Source of the DNA: an uncultured Kiloniellaceae bacterium
GTDB lineage: Bacteria; Pseudomonadota; Alphaproteobacteria; Kiloniellales; Kiloniellaceae
Reading direction: 5' to 3'
NCBI GenBank assembly: GCA_947493695.1
Contig: CANLSF010000001.1
Coordinates: 62,001 to 126,000 of the forward strand
DNA: 64,000 nt
This document shows positions 52,508-61,374 of the stretch, one piece after another (positions within the stretch are counted from its first letter, which is position 1; each line of letters starts with the position of its first letter). Below the pieces are notes generated by a model. That model saw only the letters and a list, made by a program, of their open reading frames with translations. It did no database searches and was not told where the DNA came from. The position numbers were made by a program, and so were the translations under genes.

Positions 52508-53042
52508 CTCGAAATTCGCTTCTCAGGCTGGAACTTAAATTTCAGAAATCGCCAAGACATGTGCAGAAACACCCCCCAAACCCCTGTCGTATTTGACAGC
52601 ATCGACTGAAAACAGCCGTGGCGAGAGAGAATGAATTCGAAGGACTGTCAAAGCGTCAAAGAACGCCTCCAACAATCAGAGTCTGAGGGATTGACTGAAA
52701 AATAATCGGTTCAACACCGATATGCCGCAAAACTACCGCCGCTCCCCAGAACCTTTTCTGCACTCATATCTCGCCGCAGATACTCGATGCATAACAAAAT
52801 TGTCTGAACATTAAATAAACTCTACATGCTTATGACAAGCATAACGGCATGTTGCCCAAGACTTACAGTCGTCATCCGCGTATGCCCGAAGGCACGGGCA
52901 GACCGCTTCGAGCCTGAAATAACAATGTTTCGTATGAATAGGCACTTTGGTTCAAAAAATTTTGACTGTGAGATTCCCGGCGTGGAGCATTCGGTCACTC
53001 TGCGCATCTCCGCTGTCAATATCCGCACTCAAGAAGCGCGTC
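52508..53042. other. 535-base spacer between the paralogous GT2 genes
   Basis: No convincing gene was seen. Overlapping short frames on both strands near 52822-53068 lack ribosome sites and recognisable motifs. An imperfect ATGCTTAT...AAGCAT hairpin lies near 52826. It may hold the promoter of the copy 1 glycosyltransferase. Confidence 0.5.
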
Positions 53043-53936
53043 CTACTTTAGAAACAGGAAGGCCTTAACAAGACTGGCAATATAGATCCGGGCTGATCTG
53101 GGCTCCGGCACATTCATGGTGCCGTCAGGCTTTTGCCGGGATGAAAGATAAGCACAGAGTTCCCAGTAGATGCGCTTGATCAGCGCGCGGTCCCCGGCCC
53201 TGATATGTTTTCCGAAGATCGTGGCCCGCCCCTTCACATAATTCGCCTTAAGAGCCTGAACCTCGGCGACTTCGCGACGTCCATGGGCATGTTCCACCCG
53301 AACCGAAGGATCATAGAGAACCTTTCCGCCGGTTTTCAGGACACGATAGAAGAGTTCATGATCTTCGCCGGCCTTAAATCTCGTCCCCGGACCCATAGCC
53401 GTGTCAAAAAGGCCTGCACGCCCCAAAGCCTGAGACGAAATCGCAATGTTGCAGCCGATTAACCGGGTAAACATATCGTCGATATTCTTGACTTCGAAGC
53501 GATCGCTAAATCGGCGGGTCGAAATTTCAAAGTCCTTTGGATCGAAGAGGTCGACACGTCCGCCAAGCATTACCAGGTCCGGGTCACCTGCGAAGCAGTT
53601 CTGGATAGCCGACAACCATGAGGGATCTACCCGGCAATCGTCATCCGTAAATGCCAAAATATCGTATTTAGCCGCACGGATACCGGCATTGCGGGCTGCA
53701 GACACTCCCGGTGTCGGTTCGAAAATATAGCTTAAGGGAAGATCCTGTTGCGCCTGAAGCGCAGCGATACTGGCAGCTGTGTCATCGATCGACCCGTTAT
53801 CGACAACAATAAGTTCCCAGGGCCCTTCCAAAGCGGGAGAAAGCTCGAGGAATTTTAGAATGCACTTGGAAACCTGTTCCGAACGATTGAGCGTCGCAAC
53901 AACAACACTGATCGACTTCGAACTGGATTGTAGCAT
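53043..53936 (-). CDS. GT2-family glycosyltransferase, copy 2
   Basis: A 297-residue paralogue of the downstream GT2 gene: VVVATLNRSEQV, VDNGSIDDT, ARNAGIRAAKYDILAFTDDD, AGEDHELFYRVL and HAHGRREVAEVQALKANY. The C-terminal part KHIRAGDRALIKRIYWELCA is almost shared with copy 1. A tandem duplication separated by a non-coding spacer is likely. Acceptor and sugar donor unknown. Confidence 0.92.
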   Translation of the reverse strand: MLQSSSKSISVVVATLNRSEQVSKCILKFLELSPALEGPWELIVVDNGSIDDTAASIAALQAQQDLPLSYIFEPTPGVSAARNAGIRAAKYDILAFTDDDCRVDPSWLSAIQNCFAGDPDLVMLGGRVDLFDPKDFEISTRRFSDRFEVKNIDDMFTRLIGCNIAISSQALGRAGLFDTAMGPGTRFKAGEDHELFYRVLKTGGKVLYDPSVRVEHAHGRREVAEVQALKANYVKGRATIFGKHIRAGDRALIKRIYWELCAYLSSRQKPDGTMNVPEPRSARIYIASLVKAFLFLK

Positions 53937-54125
53937 GGCAATAAACTTCGCTTTAGTCGGTCGCCAATCACAATCGCGACGTCAAAATGATCAACATTCA
54001 AAAATATAACGATTTTTATCCCATAAACTCACGTCGAAACAAGGGAATTCAATGTAATAAAAATCTTACATTACCACTCATAATTTAAAGTAAATGACGG
54101 AATTTCGGGTCGCTATAAATCGCTT

Positions 54126-54165
54126 GGAAAGAACTTGTATAAAAATACGCGGACATGTTCTTTCC
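54126..54165. repeat. Large inverted repeat upstream of GT2 copy 2
   Basis: GGAAAGAACTTGT (54126-54138) and ACATGTTCTTTCC (54153-54165) pair at 12 of 13 positions across a 14-base AT-rich spacer. It lies in an AT-rich, gene-free stretch of 584 bases (53937-54520) and may be an operator or RNA hairpin. Confidence 0.5.
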
Positions 54166-54394
54166 CTCAAAGGCAGAGCCGCAGGAGTCGCCATCCCAGC
54201 GCTGATCAATGAAATCTACACAAATTATAGAAGATAGACCGGATCAAAAAATAGACATTTAACAAGACCCTTTCAGGCAAGCGGCGGAGCCGTAATCTTG
54301 CTGTTCAGTGTGTAATAGTCAGCAAACCCACACCATCCAGGAAGAAAAAATCCAACTAGGTTAGCCTCGCCAACCGCGCATCAGATTTCCCTCG

Positions 54395-54432
54395 ACAAGG
54401 GTACCTCTTTAACTGCAGCGAGGTACCCTTGT
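54395..54432. repeat. 13-bp perfect inverted repeat before the rhodanese-DUF2892 gene
   Basis: ACAAGGGTACCTC (54395-54407) and GAGGTACCCTTGT (54420-54432) flank a 12-base loop. No T-run follows on either strand, so an operator or leader structure is more likely than a terminator. Confidence 0.55.
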
Positions 54433-54520
54433 ATCAGTCATCTCCCTTCATATATAAATTAATGAATATGTTTTGATGATGCCGGTCCGGCTTCATCCCA
54501 ACGACTGGAGGAAAGATCAG

Positions 54521-55096
54521 ATGCCTGGAACGCTGCGGGAAATTGATGCGATCACCGCCAAAAGCTGGTTGGATCAGGGCAAGGCGCGGCTTTTCGACAT
54601 TCGCGAAGCCGATGAGTTCCATCGCGAGCACATTGCCGGTGCACATCTGGCCCCGCGAGCAGAAATCAGCCAAACCAACGCCGGCAGCGATAGCGCCGAG
54701 ACCACAATCGCGATTTTCCACTGCAACAGCGGGCAACGCACCCGCGAAGCCGCCAGCGAGATTCAAAGCTGCGGCTACCTGGAAGCCTATGCCCTGGAGG
54801 GCGGGCTCGCCGCTTGGAAGACGGCAGGCCTGGCGACAGAGCTGAACCGGAAAGCTCCGATCAGCCTGCAACGGCAGGTTCAGATCACAGCGGGCAGCAT
54901 GGTCGTCATCGGAATTCTGCTGGCCTGGCTGGTCGCGCCCTGGTTCGCACTTCTGAGTGCTTTCGTCGGTGCCGGACTGATTTTTGCCGGCGTATCGAAC
55001 ACCTGTGCACTGGCGCGAATCCTGGCGTTGTTACCCTATAATCGCCGCGGAAACACTGGCGCTGCGAAGCTCTCGCCGAAGACTGTCACCGGTTAG
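54521..55096 (+). CDS. Rhodanese domain fused to a DUF2892 membrane domain (YgaP-like)
   Basis: A 191-residue protein from the ATG at 54521, chosen for the GGAGGA eight bases upstream. The rhodanese domain (residues 1-105) has ARLFDIREADEFHREHIAGA and active loop HCNSGQRT with Cys68. The C-terminal DUF2892 part has two membrane helices (QITAGSMVVIGILLAWLV, ALLSAFVGAGLIFAG). The arrangement equals E. coli YgaP, a membrane-bound sulfurtransferase. It is convergent with the metal transporter gene. Confidence 0.9.
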   Translation: MPGTLREIDAITAKSWLDQGKARLFDIREADEFHREHIAGAHLAPRAEISQTNAGSDSAETTIAIFHCNSGQRTREAASEIQSCGYLEAYALEGGLAAWKTAGLATELNRKAPISLQRQVQITAGSMVVIGILLAWLVAPWFALLSAFVGAGLIFAGVSNTCALARILALLPYNRRGNTGAAKLSPKTVTG

Positions 55097-55122
55097 CTTG
55101 AGCACCCGAATAGGGCGAAGCG

Positions 55123-55845
55123 TCAGAGCCAGCCTGCACTCTCCAGCAGAGTCATCGAGCCAATCAGGATCGTCGCGCAGCCAATCGTCCCTTGCAGGAT
55201 GTGATTGGTCAGGGTCATGGCACGGGCCGACCAGACCAGCGGCACGGCAATGACAGCCGAGAGCACGCCCATGCCGACGATGGAGCCAACGCCGAAAAGA
55301 AACACATAGCCGATCCCGAGCCAGAGCGAATCGACCTTGGCGACCACCAGCACCAGCAAAGCCGCTGAGCCGGCCATACCGTGCATCAGACCGACCAGGA
55401 GGCTGCGCCAGGCAATTCCGCCCGGAGTCTTGGCCGTATGCTTATGCTCGTGGTCGTGCTTCACCGGGCTGTGTGGCGCGGTTTCGCCGCGGTGACTATG
55501 GGCGTGGATATGCCGGACGCCGTCGTCATGCCGGTGAACGTGAAAGTGAATCCGGTCGCGGACCATGCGCCAAATCACGTAAACACCAAGCAAAATCAGC
55601 ATGATGCCAACCGTGCCCTCAAGCCAGCGTTCCATCCCCTCGCTGATGCTCGCGCCCAGCGCCAGGGCTGCGCCGGCGAAAAGGAAGAGTGTCAGGGTAT
55701 GGCCGACACCCCAGGTCACGCCGTGCTTGACGATATCTCGAATGCCGCTGCGCCGGGCGGCAATGCTGGAGACTGCAGCCACATGATCGGCTTCCAGGGC
55801 ATGCTGCATGCCGATCAGAAAGCCCAAACCCAAAATACCCAGCAT
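55123..55845 (-). CDS. NicO-type nickel/cobalt transporter
   Basis: A 240-residue membrane protein with about six helices. The signature H15-A-L-E-A-D20 (HX4D) in helix 1 binds Ni/Co in this family. A long His-rich loop (about residues 99-138) lies between helices 3 and 4, and GLMHGMAGSAALLVL follows. The family either imports or exports nickel or cobalt (RcnA, HupE/UreJ, UreH). No urease, hydrogenase or cobalamin gene is in the window, so metal and direction are open. Confidence 0.88.
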   Translation of the reverse strand: MLGILGLGFLIGMQHALEADHVAAVSSIAARRSGIRDIVKHGVTWGVGHTLTLFLFAGAALALGASISEGMERWLEGTVGIMLILLGVYVIWRMVRDRIHFHVHRHDDGVRHIHAHSHRGETAPHSPVKHDHEHKHTAKTPGGIAWRSLLVGLMHGMAGSAALLVLVVAKVDSLWLGIGYVFLFGVGSIVGMGVLSAVIAVPLVWSARAMTLTNHILQGTIGCATILIGSMTLLESAGWL

Positions 55846-56194
55846 CTTCTTGTAATTCCCTGATAAAACCCGGCGCGTTGAAAATTTTTATAGCTTCCGA
55901 GCCGGTTATGCTCTGCTCATATGCGACCGCGATTTTTCGCGCTGCAGCATCCTAGATCAGGGCTCCTGACATGAAAATCCCTTTGATCGAGGTGTGGCGT
56001 TCTATCGCTCCAACCCGCAAGAGACGACAACGAGAAGCCGTCCCTTATCCCCGAAGTTTTGGCCAGAAAATGTCACTGTTGCTAACCGCGAATTCATTTT
56101 TCCATGTCAACATGACATACAAATGCCACAGCCCGCAGCAAGGTGACACCGGAAGAGGTGCCCGACGCGGCGCAATTCGAAAAAGAGACCTAGC

Positions 56195-56302
56195 GTGCAA
56201 GAGATCAGGAAACCGACCGACAGATCCGACAAGCGCATCGCCTTCGGTCTGATCGCGGTGGCAGGTCTGCTCGCCGTGGTTTCTTCTCTGCCGATCGCCT
56301 GA
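56195..56302 (+). CDS. Possible 35-residue single-pass membrane peptide
   Basis: A GTG-started frame encodes a basic N-terminus (RKPTDRSDKR) and one hydrophobic helix (IAFGLIAVAGLLAVVSSLPIA), ending there. No clear ribosome site is visible. It could be a small membrane protein or a gene remnant in the otherwise empty 800-base spacer 55846-56643. Confidence 0.25.
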   Translation: MQEIRKPTDRSDKRIAFGLIAVAGLLAVVSSLPIA

Positions 56303-56534
56303 ATGCAGGTTGCTGCCGCTTGATCTCACGCCCGAAATATGAGAGACGATCCGCCCCCGGGAACTTGATGCCTTAAAGGCTTCGGACATCCGGGAAAGAT
56401 CCGGAGGCCGGCCGCGGGAAAACCCGCTGCCAGGACTGACGGAGGGTCGGCTTGTGCGCTAGACCGGATCGTATTTTGGAGGAACCACTTGTGGCTTAGA
56501 CAAAATACGTGAATCCGCTCGCATTCTAAAAGTG

Positions 56535-56596
56535 AGAGTAGATTCACCTGGACGATAAATCGCCACAGGCGATTCCATCTAACCAGGATCTACTCT
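56535..56596 (+). ncRNA. Structured leader or small RNA before the Hsp70-like gene
   Basis: Outer arms AGAGTAGAT (56535-56543) and ATCTACTCT (56588-56596), with a continuing CCTGG/CCAGG (56547-56551, 56583-56587) after a three-base bulge, enclose an inner hairpin ATCGCC-ACA-GGCGAT (56559-56573). The compact long-hairpin architecture suggests a functional RNA or a 5' UTR element of the downstream gene. Confidence 0.5.
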
Positions 56597-56643
56597 GGGA
56601 CAGGCCGGCACGGCAAATGACGGCGCATCAGGAACAGCAGACC

Positions 56644-57948
56644 ATGACCTCCAGCCTCGGCCTCGATTTCGGGACCACCAACACCGTGGTTGCCCTGCCC
56701 GACCCCACTGGCGGCGCGGCCCCGGTGGTTTTCGAGCATAACCAGCAGGATTTCTCAGCCTTCCGCTCGGTGCTCTCCTTCTGGAGCGACGAAAGCGTTC
56801 CGAAAAGCCCGATTGAGTCAGACGCCGGCCCCTGGGCCATCGAGCACTTTATCGAAAACCCGGGCGACTGCCGCTTTCTGCAGTCTCTGAAGTCCTTCGC
56901 CGCCAGTCCCCTCTTTTCCGAAACGCGGATCTACGGACAGCGCTTTACCTTTGAAGCCCTGATGGCCAAGTTCCTGACCCTGGTGCAGGCCCGTGCCGGA
57001 TCGCAGATCGCGCAGCTGCCGCAGCGTCTGGTCGTGGGCCGCCCGGTGGAATTCGCCGGCAGCGCGCCGGACCCCAAACTTGCTCTGGAACGCTACCGCA
57101 CAGCGCTGGCCAGGTTTGGCGCGGAGGATGTGCGTTTTGTCTATGAGCCAGTCGCGGCCGCCTTCTTCTTCGCCCAGCGCCTGAAAAAAGACGCCACGGT
57201 TCTGGTGGCGGATTTCGGCGGCGGCACCAGCGACTTTTCGCTCATGCGCTTCGAGGTCGACGGCAAAAACCTGCGCACCCATGCGCTTGCCTCCTCGGGC
57301 GTCGGGGTCGCGGGCGATACCTTCGACTTCCATATTATCGACAAGCTGATTTCGCCGAGCCTGGGCAAGGGCACGACCTATAGCTCGGGCAGTCAGGATC
57401 TTCTGCTGCCCAATCGCTTCTTCACCGCCTTCGCGCGCTGGAGCGAGCTGTCGGTCCTGAAAACTTCGCGGGATTTCCGGGAGCTCAAGAAGCTGCTGCG
57501 GAGCAGTAACGAGCCGGAGCGCCTGGAGAATTTCATCGACCTGGTGGAGGGCGATCAGGGTTATGCGCTCTACCGGGCGGTCTCCGAGGCAAAAGCGCGG
57601 CTCTCCAGCAGCGAAGAAACCGATCTGAGTTTCACCTGGGAAGACGTCGATCTCAACTTCACCGTCCAGCGCAAAGACTTTGAGACCTGGATCGCCGGTG
57701 ACCTTCACAAGATGAGCAGCGCCGTCGACGCCGCGATGCAGCGCGCCAGCCTGAAAAACGGCGAGGTCGACAAGGTCTTCCTGACCGGCGGCAGCTCCTT
57801 CGTTCCCGCCGTGCGCCGCATGTTCGAGGAGCGCTTCGGCGCGGAGAAGATCGAAACCGGCGACGAACTGGTCTCCATCGCCCACGGCCTCGCCCTGATC
57901 GGAGAGAGCGACGACATCGAGCGCTGGTGCGCGCCGGAAGATATCTAG
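56644..57948 (+). CDS. Hsp70-family protein (YegD-like)
   Basis: A 434-residue protein from the ATG at 56644 (AGGA ten bases upstream; an ATG at 56617 is possible). The actin-like ATPase phosphate 1 loop is LGLDFGTTNTVVAL and phosphate 2 region VLVADFGGGTSDFSL; LTGGSSFVPAVRRMFEERFG is the adenosine motif. It is truncated relative to DnaK: there is no substrate-binding domain, as in E. coli YegD. The role is unknown, perhaps a specialised chaperone or scaffold. It ends four bases inside the NUDIX gene on the other strand. Confidence 0.9.
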   Translation: MTSSLGLDFGTTNTVVALPDPTGGAAPVVFEHNQQDFSAFRSVLSFWSDESVPKSPIESDAGPWAIEHFIENPGDCRFLQSLKSFAASPLFSETRIYGQRFTFEALMAKFLTLVQARAGSQIAQLPQRLVVGRPVEFAGSAPDPKLALERYRTALARFGAEDVRFVYEPVAAAFFFAQRLKKDATVLVADFGGGTSDFSLMRFEVDGKNLRTHALASSGVGVAGDTFDFHIIDKLISPSLGKGTTYSSGSQDLLLPNRFFTAFARWSELSVLKTSRDFRELKKLLRSSNEPERLENFIDLVEGDQGYALYRAVSEAKARLSSSEETDLSFTWEDVDLNFTVQRKDFETWIAGDLHKMSSAVDAAMQRASLKNGEVDKVFLTGGSSFVPAVRRMFEERFGAEKIETGDELVSIAHGLALIGESDDIERWCAPEDI

Positions 57949-58376
57949 GTGTTGAGTTTCCGCGTAACGGTTCGTTGGCTTTTGTAGAAACCGAGAGCCG
58001 CATGGAAACTCTCATGCCAGCGCTCATCCAGCGGCGTGCCGGCGTCCTGCCAGAAAAAGCGAAAGATCTGGCCACCATCGTCTTTGCATTTGAAAATCCA
58101 GCTGTCCGACAGATCTGAAACCAGCGTTTCGAAGAAAACCCACTCATGGCCCGGTACGATCTGCTTACTTGCACCAATCAGCTTCATGTTTTGCAGGTCG
58201 ATAACGAGACCGCTCTCTTCTTCAAGTTCACGGCGCGCAGCCGAGGCGTCAGATTCCCCAGGTTCTATAGTCCCCTTGACCAGTTGCCGCCCGGCAAGCG
58301 GATGCTCAAAGGCGAGAAACTGTAACTGGCCATTCGTGTTTCTCAGGACGATAGGGCAAACTTTGCGGATCATCAT
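57945..58376 (-). CDS. NUDIX hydrolase
   Basis: A 143-residue protein. The Nudix box runs from G35 to L57 with E41, R49-E50, E53-E54 and G56 all in place (GX5EX7REUXEEXGU). It would hydrolyse a nucleoside diphosphate-linked compound. It overlaps the isochorismatase-like gene by ATGA, so the two are co-translated. Substrate unknown. Confidence 0.92.
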   Translation of the reverse strand: MMIRKVCPIVLRNTNGQLQFLAFEHPLAGRQLVKGTIEPGESDASAARRELEEESGLVIDLQNMKLIGASKQIVPGHEWVFFETLVSDLSDSWIFKCKDDGGQIFRFFWQDAGTPLDERWHESFHAALGFYKSQRTVTRKLNT

Positions 58377-58939
58377 TCCTCGTGGGAACCCAAGCGCTCA
58401 ATGAACTCCTCTGCTTCTGCAGACTCCAGCTCGTAGTCCTCGATCAGCCACTTAAGCAACGGGTCGCGGAGTTCTGCATCAGTCTGCCCGATCCCGTCTT
58501 CGATGAAGGTTACCTCAAAGCCACGTTGCGCTGCGCCTGCCGCTGTCAATCCGACGCAGCCATCTACAAAGACACCTGTCAACACAAGCCGTGAAACACC
58601 ATCGTTCCGCAGCTGCTCCTCAAAGTCCGTACGCAGGAAAGCGCAGTTCGCGGTCTTGATAATTTTTCGCGCATTCGTTGGCGGGATGTAACCTGCCACG
58701 ACAGCAGCACCTGATGTGTTTTCCAGCAGGCAGGGATAGTCGTACTTCAGCATCAGCCTGGACCAGCTCGAGCGGTCGGCTTTGTGCTCGGTACGAACAT
58801 CATAAATTGGAAGACTGGAAGCTTCGAAGGCGGCGGCAAGCCGTGTGATGTTCGAGAGCAATGCCGGAACCTGAGTCATGCGCTCCGGTAAACGGAACAT
58901 CCATTGCTGCATGTCGATAATCACGAGGGCTGACGTCAT
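58373..58939 (-). CDS. Isochorismatase-like cysteine hydrolase
   Basis: A 188-residue protein. The catalytic triad is visible: D9 in ALVIIDMQQ, K95 in IIKTANCAF and C128 in GVFVDGCV. The family includes nicotinamidase, N-carbamoylsarcosine amidase and isochorismatase. It is co-translated with the NUDIX gene, a pairing that could process NAD-related or nucleotide-derived metabolites, but this is inference. Confidence 0.9.
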   Translation of the reverse strand: MTSALVIIDMQQWMFRLPERMTQVPALLSNITRLAAAFEASSLPIYDVRTEHKADRSSWSRLMLKYDYPCLLENTSGAAVVAGYIPPTNARKIIKTANCAFLRTDFEEQLRNDGVSRLVLTGVFVDGCVGLTAAGAAQRGFEVTFIEDGIGQTDAELRDPLLKWLIEDYELESAEAEEFIERLGSHEE

Positions 58940-58965
58940 TGCGGCTTCACCAATCGAAGTCAGAT

Positions 58966-60171
58966 TCAGACTTTGGAGACTCTATGAATCGCGTCCGCCC
59001 GCTTTTCCAATCCCGGGACCAGATCGAGCCCGAGGCCCGGCCCATCCGGGACGGTGATCATACCGTCTTTGATCGGCGGTAGCTGATCGACGAAATCCTG
59101 GTACCAGGCGTAATAAAAGCCGCGGGCGATTTCCTGTTCGCGGACATTGCGCTGGCTGAGTGCCAGATGGGTCGAGACCGCCAGTGTGACCGGGCCGGAG
59201 CAGTCGTGGAAGGCGATGGGCCGGGAGCGCGCTTCGGCCAGGACCGCGACCTTGCGCGCGGCGGTCACACCGCCGGCCCAGGTCACGTCGAGGATCGGCG
59301 TGCCGATATTGCCATCGTTGATCAGGGCCTCGAACTGGCCGAGGCTGGCCAGGGTCTCGCCGCCCGCCAGCGGGGCAGATGTCGCACGCGCCAGCTCGGC
59401 CACTTCCTTCGTGCGGTCCATCCAGACCGGATCTTCGATCCAATCCATGTCGAGAGGCTCCAACGCCGCCGCGATTTTCTTCGCGGCGTTCAGGCTCCAC
59501 AAGCCATGCAGCTCAGCCTTCAGCCGCATCCTGTCGCCATGGGCCGCGCGGATTTTTTCGAAGGGCCCCAAAGCCTTTTTCAAATCCTGCGTGGAGATAT
59601 CAAGACCATCCGCCGCACCCTCGGCAAAATCGAGCGGCCAGATTTTCATGGAGAAAATCCCCATCTCCATCAGAGCGGCGGCGAGGTCCTCAGGATGATG
59701 AAGAAAGGCCTCCAGATCTTCATAGGTTTTTTCGCCAGCCGCTCCTGAGGCCGTGCCGAAGTTATCGGGCCGCACGGCGGAGGTCTTGGAGACGTAGTTC
59801 GGTCCCGCGCAGGTATTGTAGACCTGGATCGCATCCCGGGTGCGTCCCCCCAAGAGGTCGCAAAGCGGTTTGCCCGCCGCTTTCCCCGCAAGATCCCAGA
59901 GCGCCACATCCACCGCCGACAGCGCCCGCACCTCGGCGCCACTGCCGGTAAAACCGGTGTAGGGCTGCATCTTCATGTTGAGGAATTCGATCCGGCTTGC
60001 GTCCTGCCCCAAAAGGATCGGCGCGATCCGGTCGTGAATGTCCACCTCAGACGGCCCGGCCCCGAAGTAGGTCTCACCCAACCCGGTCAGGCCTTCTTCC
60101 GTGTGCACCCTTACCCAGACCAGATTGGGATGATCGCCCAGGCGCAGGGTTTCGATGGCTTCGATTTTCAA
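58966..60171 (-). CDS. Mandelate racemase/muconate lactonizing enzyme-family dehydratase
   Basis: A 401-residue enolase-superfamily enzyme. Candidate catalytic and metal residues are K176-I-W178 (SMKIWPLD), metal ligands E220, E246 (IEDP) and E272 (GGET), D295 and H322 in FHDCSGPV. The KxW and His positions fit the acid-sugar dehydratase side of the family rather than racemases. The substrate may be an aldonate; no sugar transporter is adjacent. It lies 26 bases upstream of the isochorismatase-like gene on the same strand. Confidence 0.9.
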   Translation of the reverse strand: MKIEAIETLRLGDHPNLVWVRVHTEEGLTGLGETYFGAGPSEVDIHDRIAPILLGQDASRIEFLNMKMQPYTGFTGSGAEVRALSAVDVALWDLAGKAAGKPLCDLLGGRTRDAIQVYNTCAGPNYVSKTSAVRPDNFGTASGAAGEKTYEDLEAFLHHPEDLAAALMEMGIFSMKIWPLDFAEGAADGLDISTQDLKKALGPFEKIRAAHGDRMRLKAELHGLWSLNAAKKIAAALEPLDMDWIEDPVWMDRTKEVAELARATSAPLAGGETLASLGQFEALINDGNIGTPILDVTWAGGVTAARKVAVLAEARSRPIAFHDCSGPVTLAVSTHLALSQRNVREQEIARGFYYAWYQDFVDQLPPIKDGMITVPDGPGLGLDLVPGLEKRADAIHRVSKV

Positions 60172-60333
60172 TGTGGGTCCTTTCAGGAGGAACGGGTAGT
60201 GGCGTTAGCGCGCTGAACTGATGAGCCAAAGACTGGCACGAACTTGGTCGCTTTCCAAGATGGTCAAATCGTGGTGCGATGGCTTGACAGAACAGGCTAG
60301 GTCGCCTCACCCTCAGAGCGTTAGGTCCCATAC

Positions 60334-60876
60334 TTAAAAGGCAGGTTTCCGGGCCGAATCCCAATAGGGCACCAAGTTCTTTTCAAAACTCTTCCATAAC
60401 CCAGATTCTCCATGCTGTTCCTTAAACGAAAGCTCGCTCTCAAACAAAGGCACCAGCTGAAGAAATGTGATTTGTTTTTCCCCGAATGTCGCTGGCTCGA
60501 TTATCTCCGTCCCATCCGTAAACAGGAAGCTACGCATCTCTGTGCTCTGCCATAAAGGATAGGCGAGAGTGATTGTGTCGCCTCTGGACGGGACGCGGGT
60601 CGTGCCGTTTCCGTGGAGAGCAACTTCCGCCAACGCTTCAACGATGTCGTCGGCATCGGGCGTCAAACCAATGAAGAACTCGCATCCTGCATCCGGAGCT
60701 CCAAGAACACTGTTGGCCCCCAGCGTCGCATAGATTGCAACATCCTCACCCGTCTGCGTTTCATCCCACTTATAAATCTCAATGCGGTCCCCAGCAGGAG
60801 CCACAAACACTGCCTCCCTTTGCGGTTTTCTATATTTCTCGATGTAATAACTAGAAATCAGATTCTCATGATCCAT
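60334..60876 (-). CDS. Suppressor-of-fused (SUFU) domain protein
   Basis: A 180-residue protein. The SUFU-like fold is indicated by DRIEIYKWDETQTGEDVAIYATLG and a middle ADDIVEALAEVALHG, followed by FLQLVPLFESELSFKEQHG. Bacterial SUFU-domain proteins are frequent immunity proteins in polymorphic toxin systems. No toxin gene is adjacent, but several small unrecognised genes with lower GC follow, so an orphan immunity role is possible. Confidence 0.85.
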   Translation of the reverse strand: MDHENLISSYYIEKYRKPQREAVFVAPAGDRIEIYKWDETQTGEDVAIYATLGANSVLGAPDAGCEFFIGLTPDADDIVEALAEVALHGNGTTRVPSRGDTITLAYPLWQSTEMRSFLFTDGTEIIEPATFGEKQITFLQLVPLFESELSFKEQHGESGLWKSFEKNLVPYWDSARKPAF

Positions 60877-60920
60877 GATGCATCCATATTTTTCTGACCT
60901 TCGACAACATCTCTTGGCGA

Positions 60921-61205
60921 TTATGAAATAACTTCCAAGTCAGACGTAAAAATCCACAAGCTATTTGCCACCTCATTGTGATTGATCAAACCTTGATCGG
61001 TTAAGCTTTGGTCAAACCTGATCAAAGCTCTCTCTCCTTTCTCCGGATAATGGGGGTGTAGCTTTAAATCGTCGGACACGACCTCTCCTTCCTGACCAAT
61101 GAGAGTCCAAACGTCCTCGCCTTTCTCCACTGACTCCGGGGGTATTTTCTCACCATGAAATGAGACGAGCTTAACTCTTGTTCCAATCTTAAATATCTCC
61201 GACAT
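60921..61205 (-). CDS. Uncharacterised 94-residue acidic protein
   Basis: Read from the ATG at 61205 (an upstream ATG at 61223 would add six residues). The sequence has a small beta-barrel look: IFKIGTRVKLVSFHG, VWTLIGQEGEVVSDD, ERALIRFDQSL, SLWIFTSDLEVIS. It contains no recognised domain. It lies 44 bases upstream of the SUFU gene on the same strand and shares the lower GC of this tract. An immunity or antitoxin-like role is only a guess. Confidence 0.65.
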   Translation of the reverse strand: MSEIFKIGTRVKLVSFHGEKIPPESVEKGEDVWTLIGQEGEVVSDDLKLHPHYPEKGERALIRFDQSLTDQGLINHNEVANSLWIFTSDLEVIS

Positions 61206-61374
61206 AGTATCGACCCAATACACTAGCTATAGATTGATAGAAGCGGGCATGAACGCTACCCCGAAATGGGGAGAAGACCTCGATTTGAGCGCTCCAAACA
61301 AAAGGAATTTAGTGAGACGTCCAAATTACGATCAGCCGCTTGCGAGACTTAAATACTGTGAGGCATTTTAGATC

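Noticed and set aside
52822-53068. Overlapping small frames on both strands in the GT2 spacer
   Set aside because: No ribosome site, no recognisable motif, and composition like non-coding DNA.
55971-56252. 93-residue plus-strand frame before the Hsp70-like gene
   Set aside because: Arg/Ser/Pro-rich low-complexity product without ribosome site.
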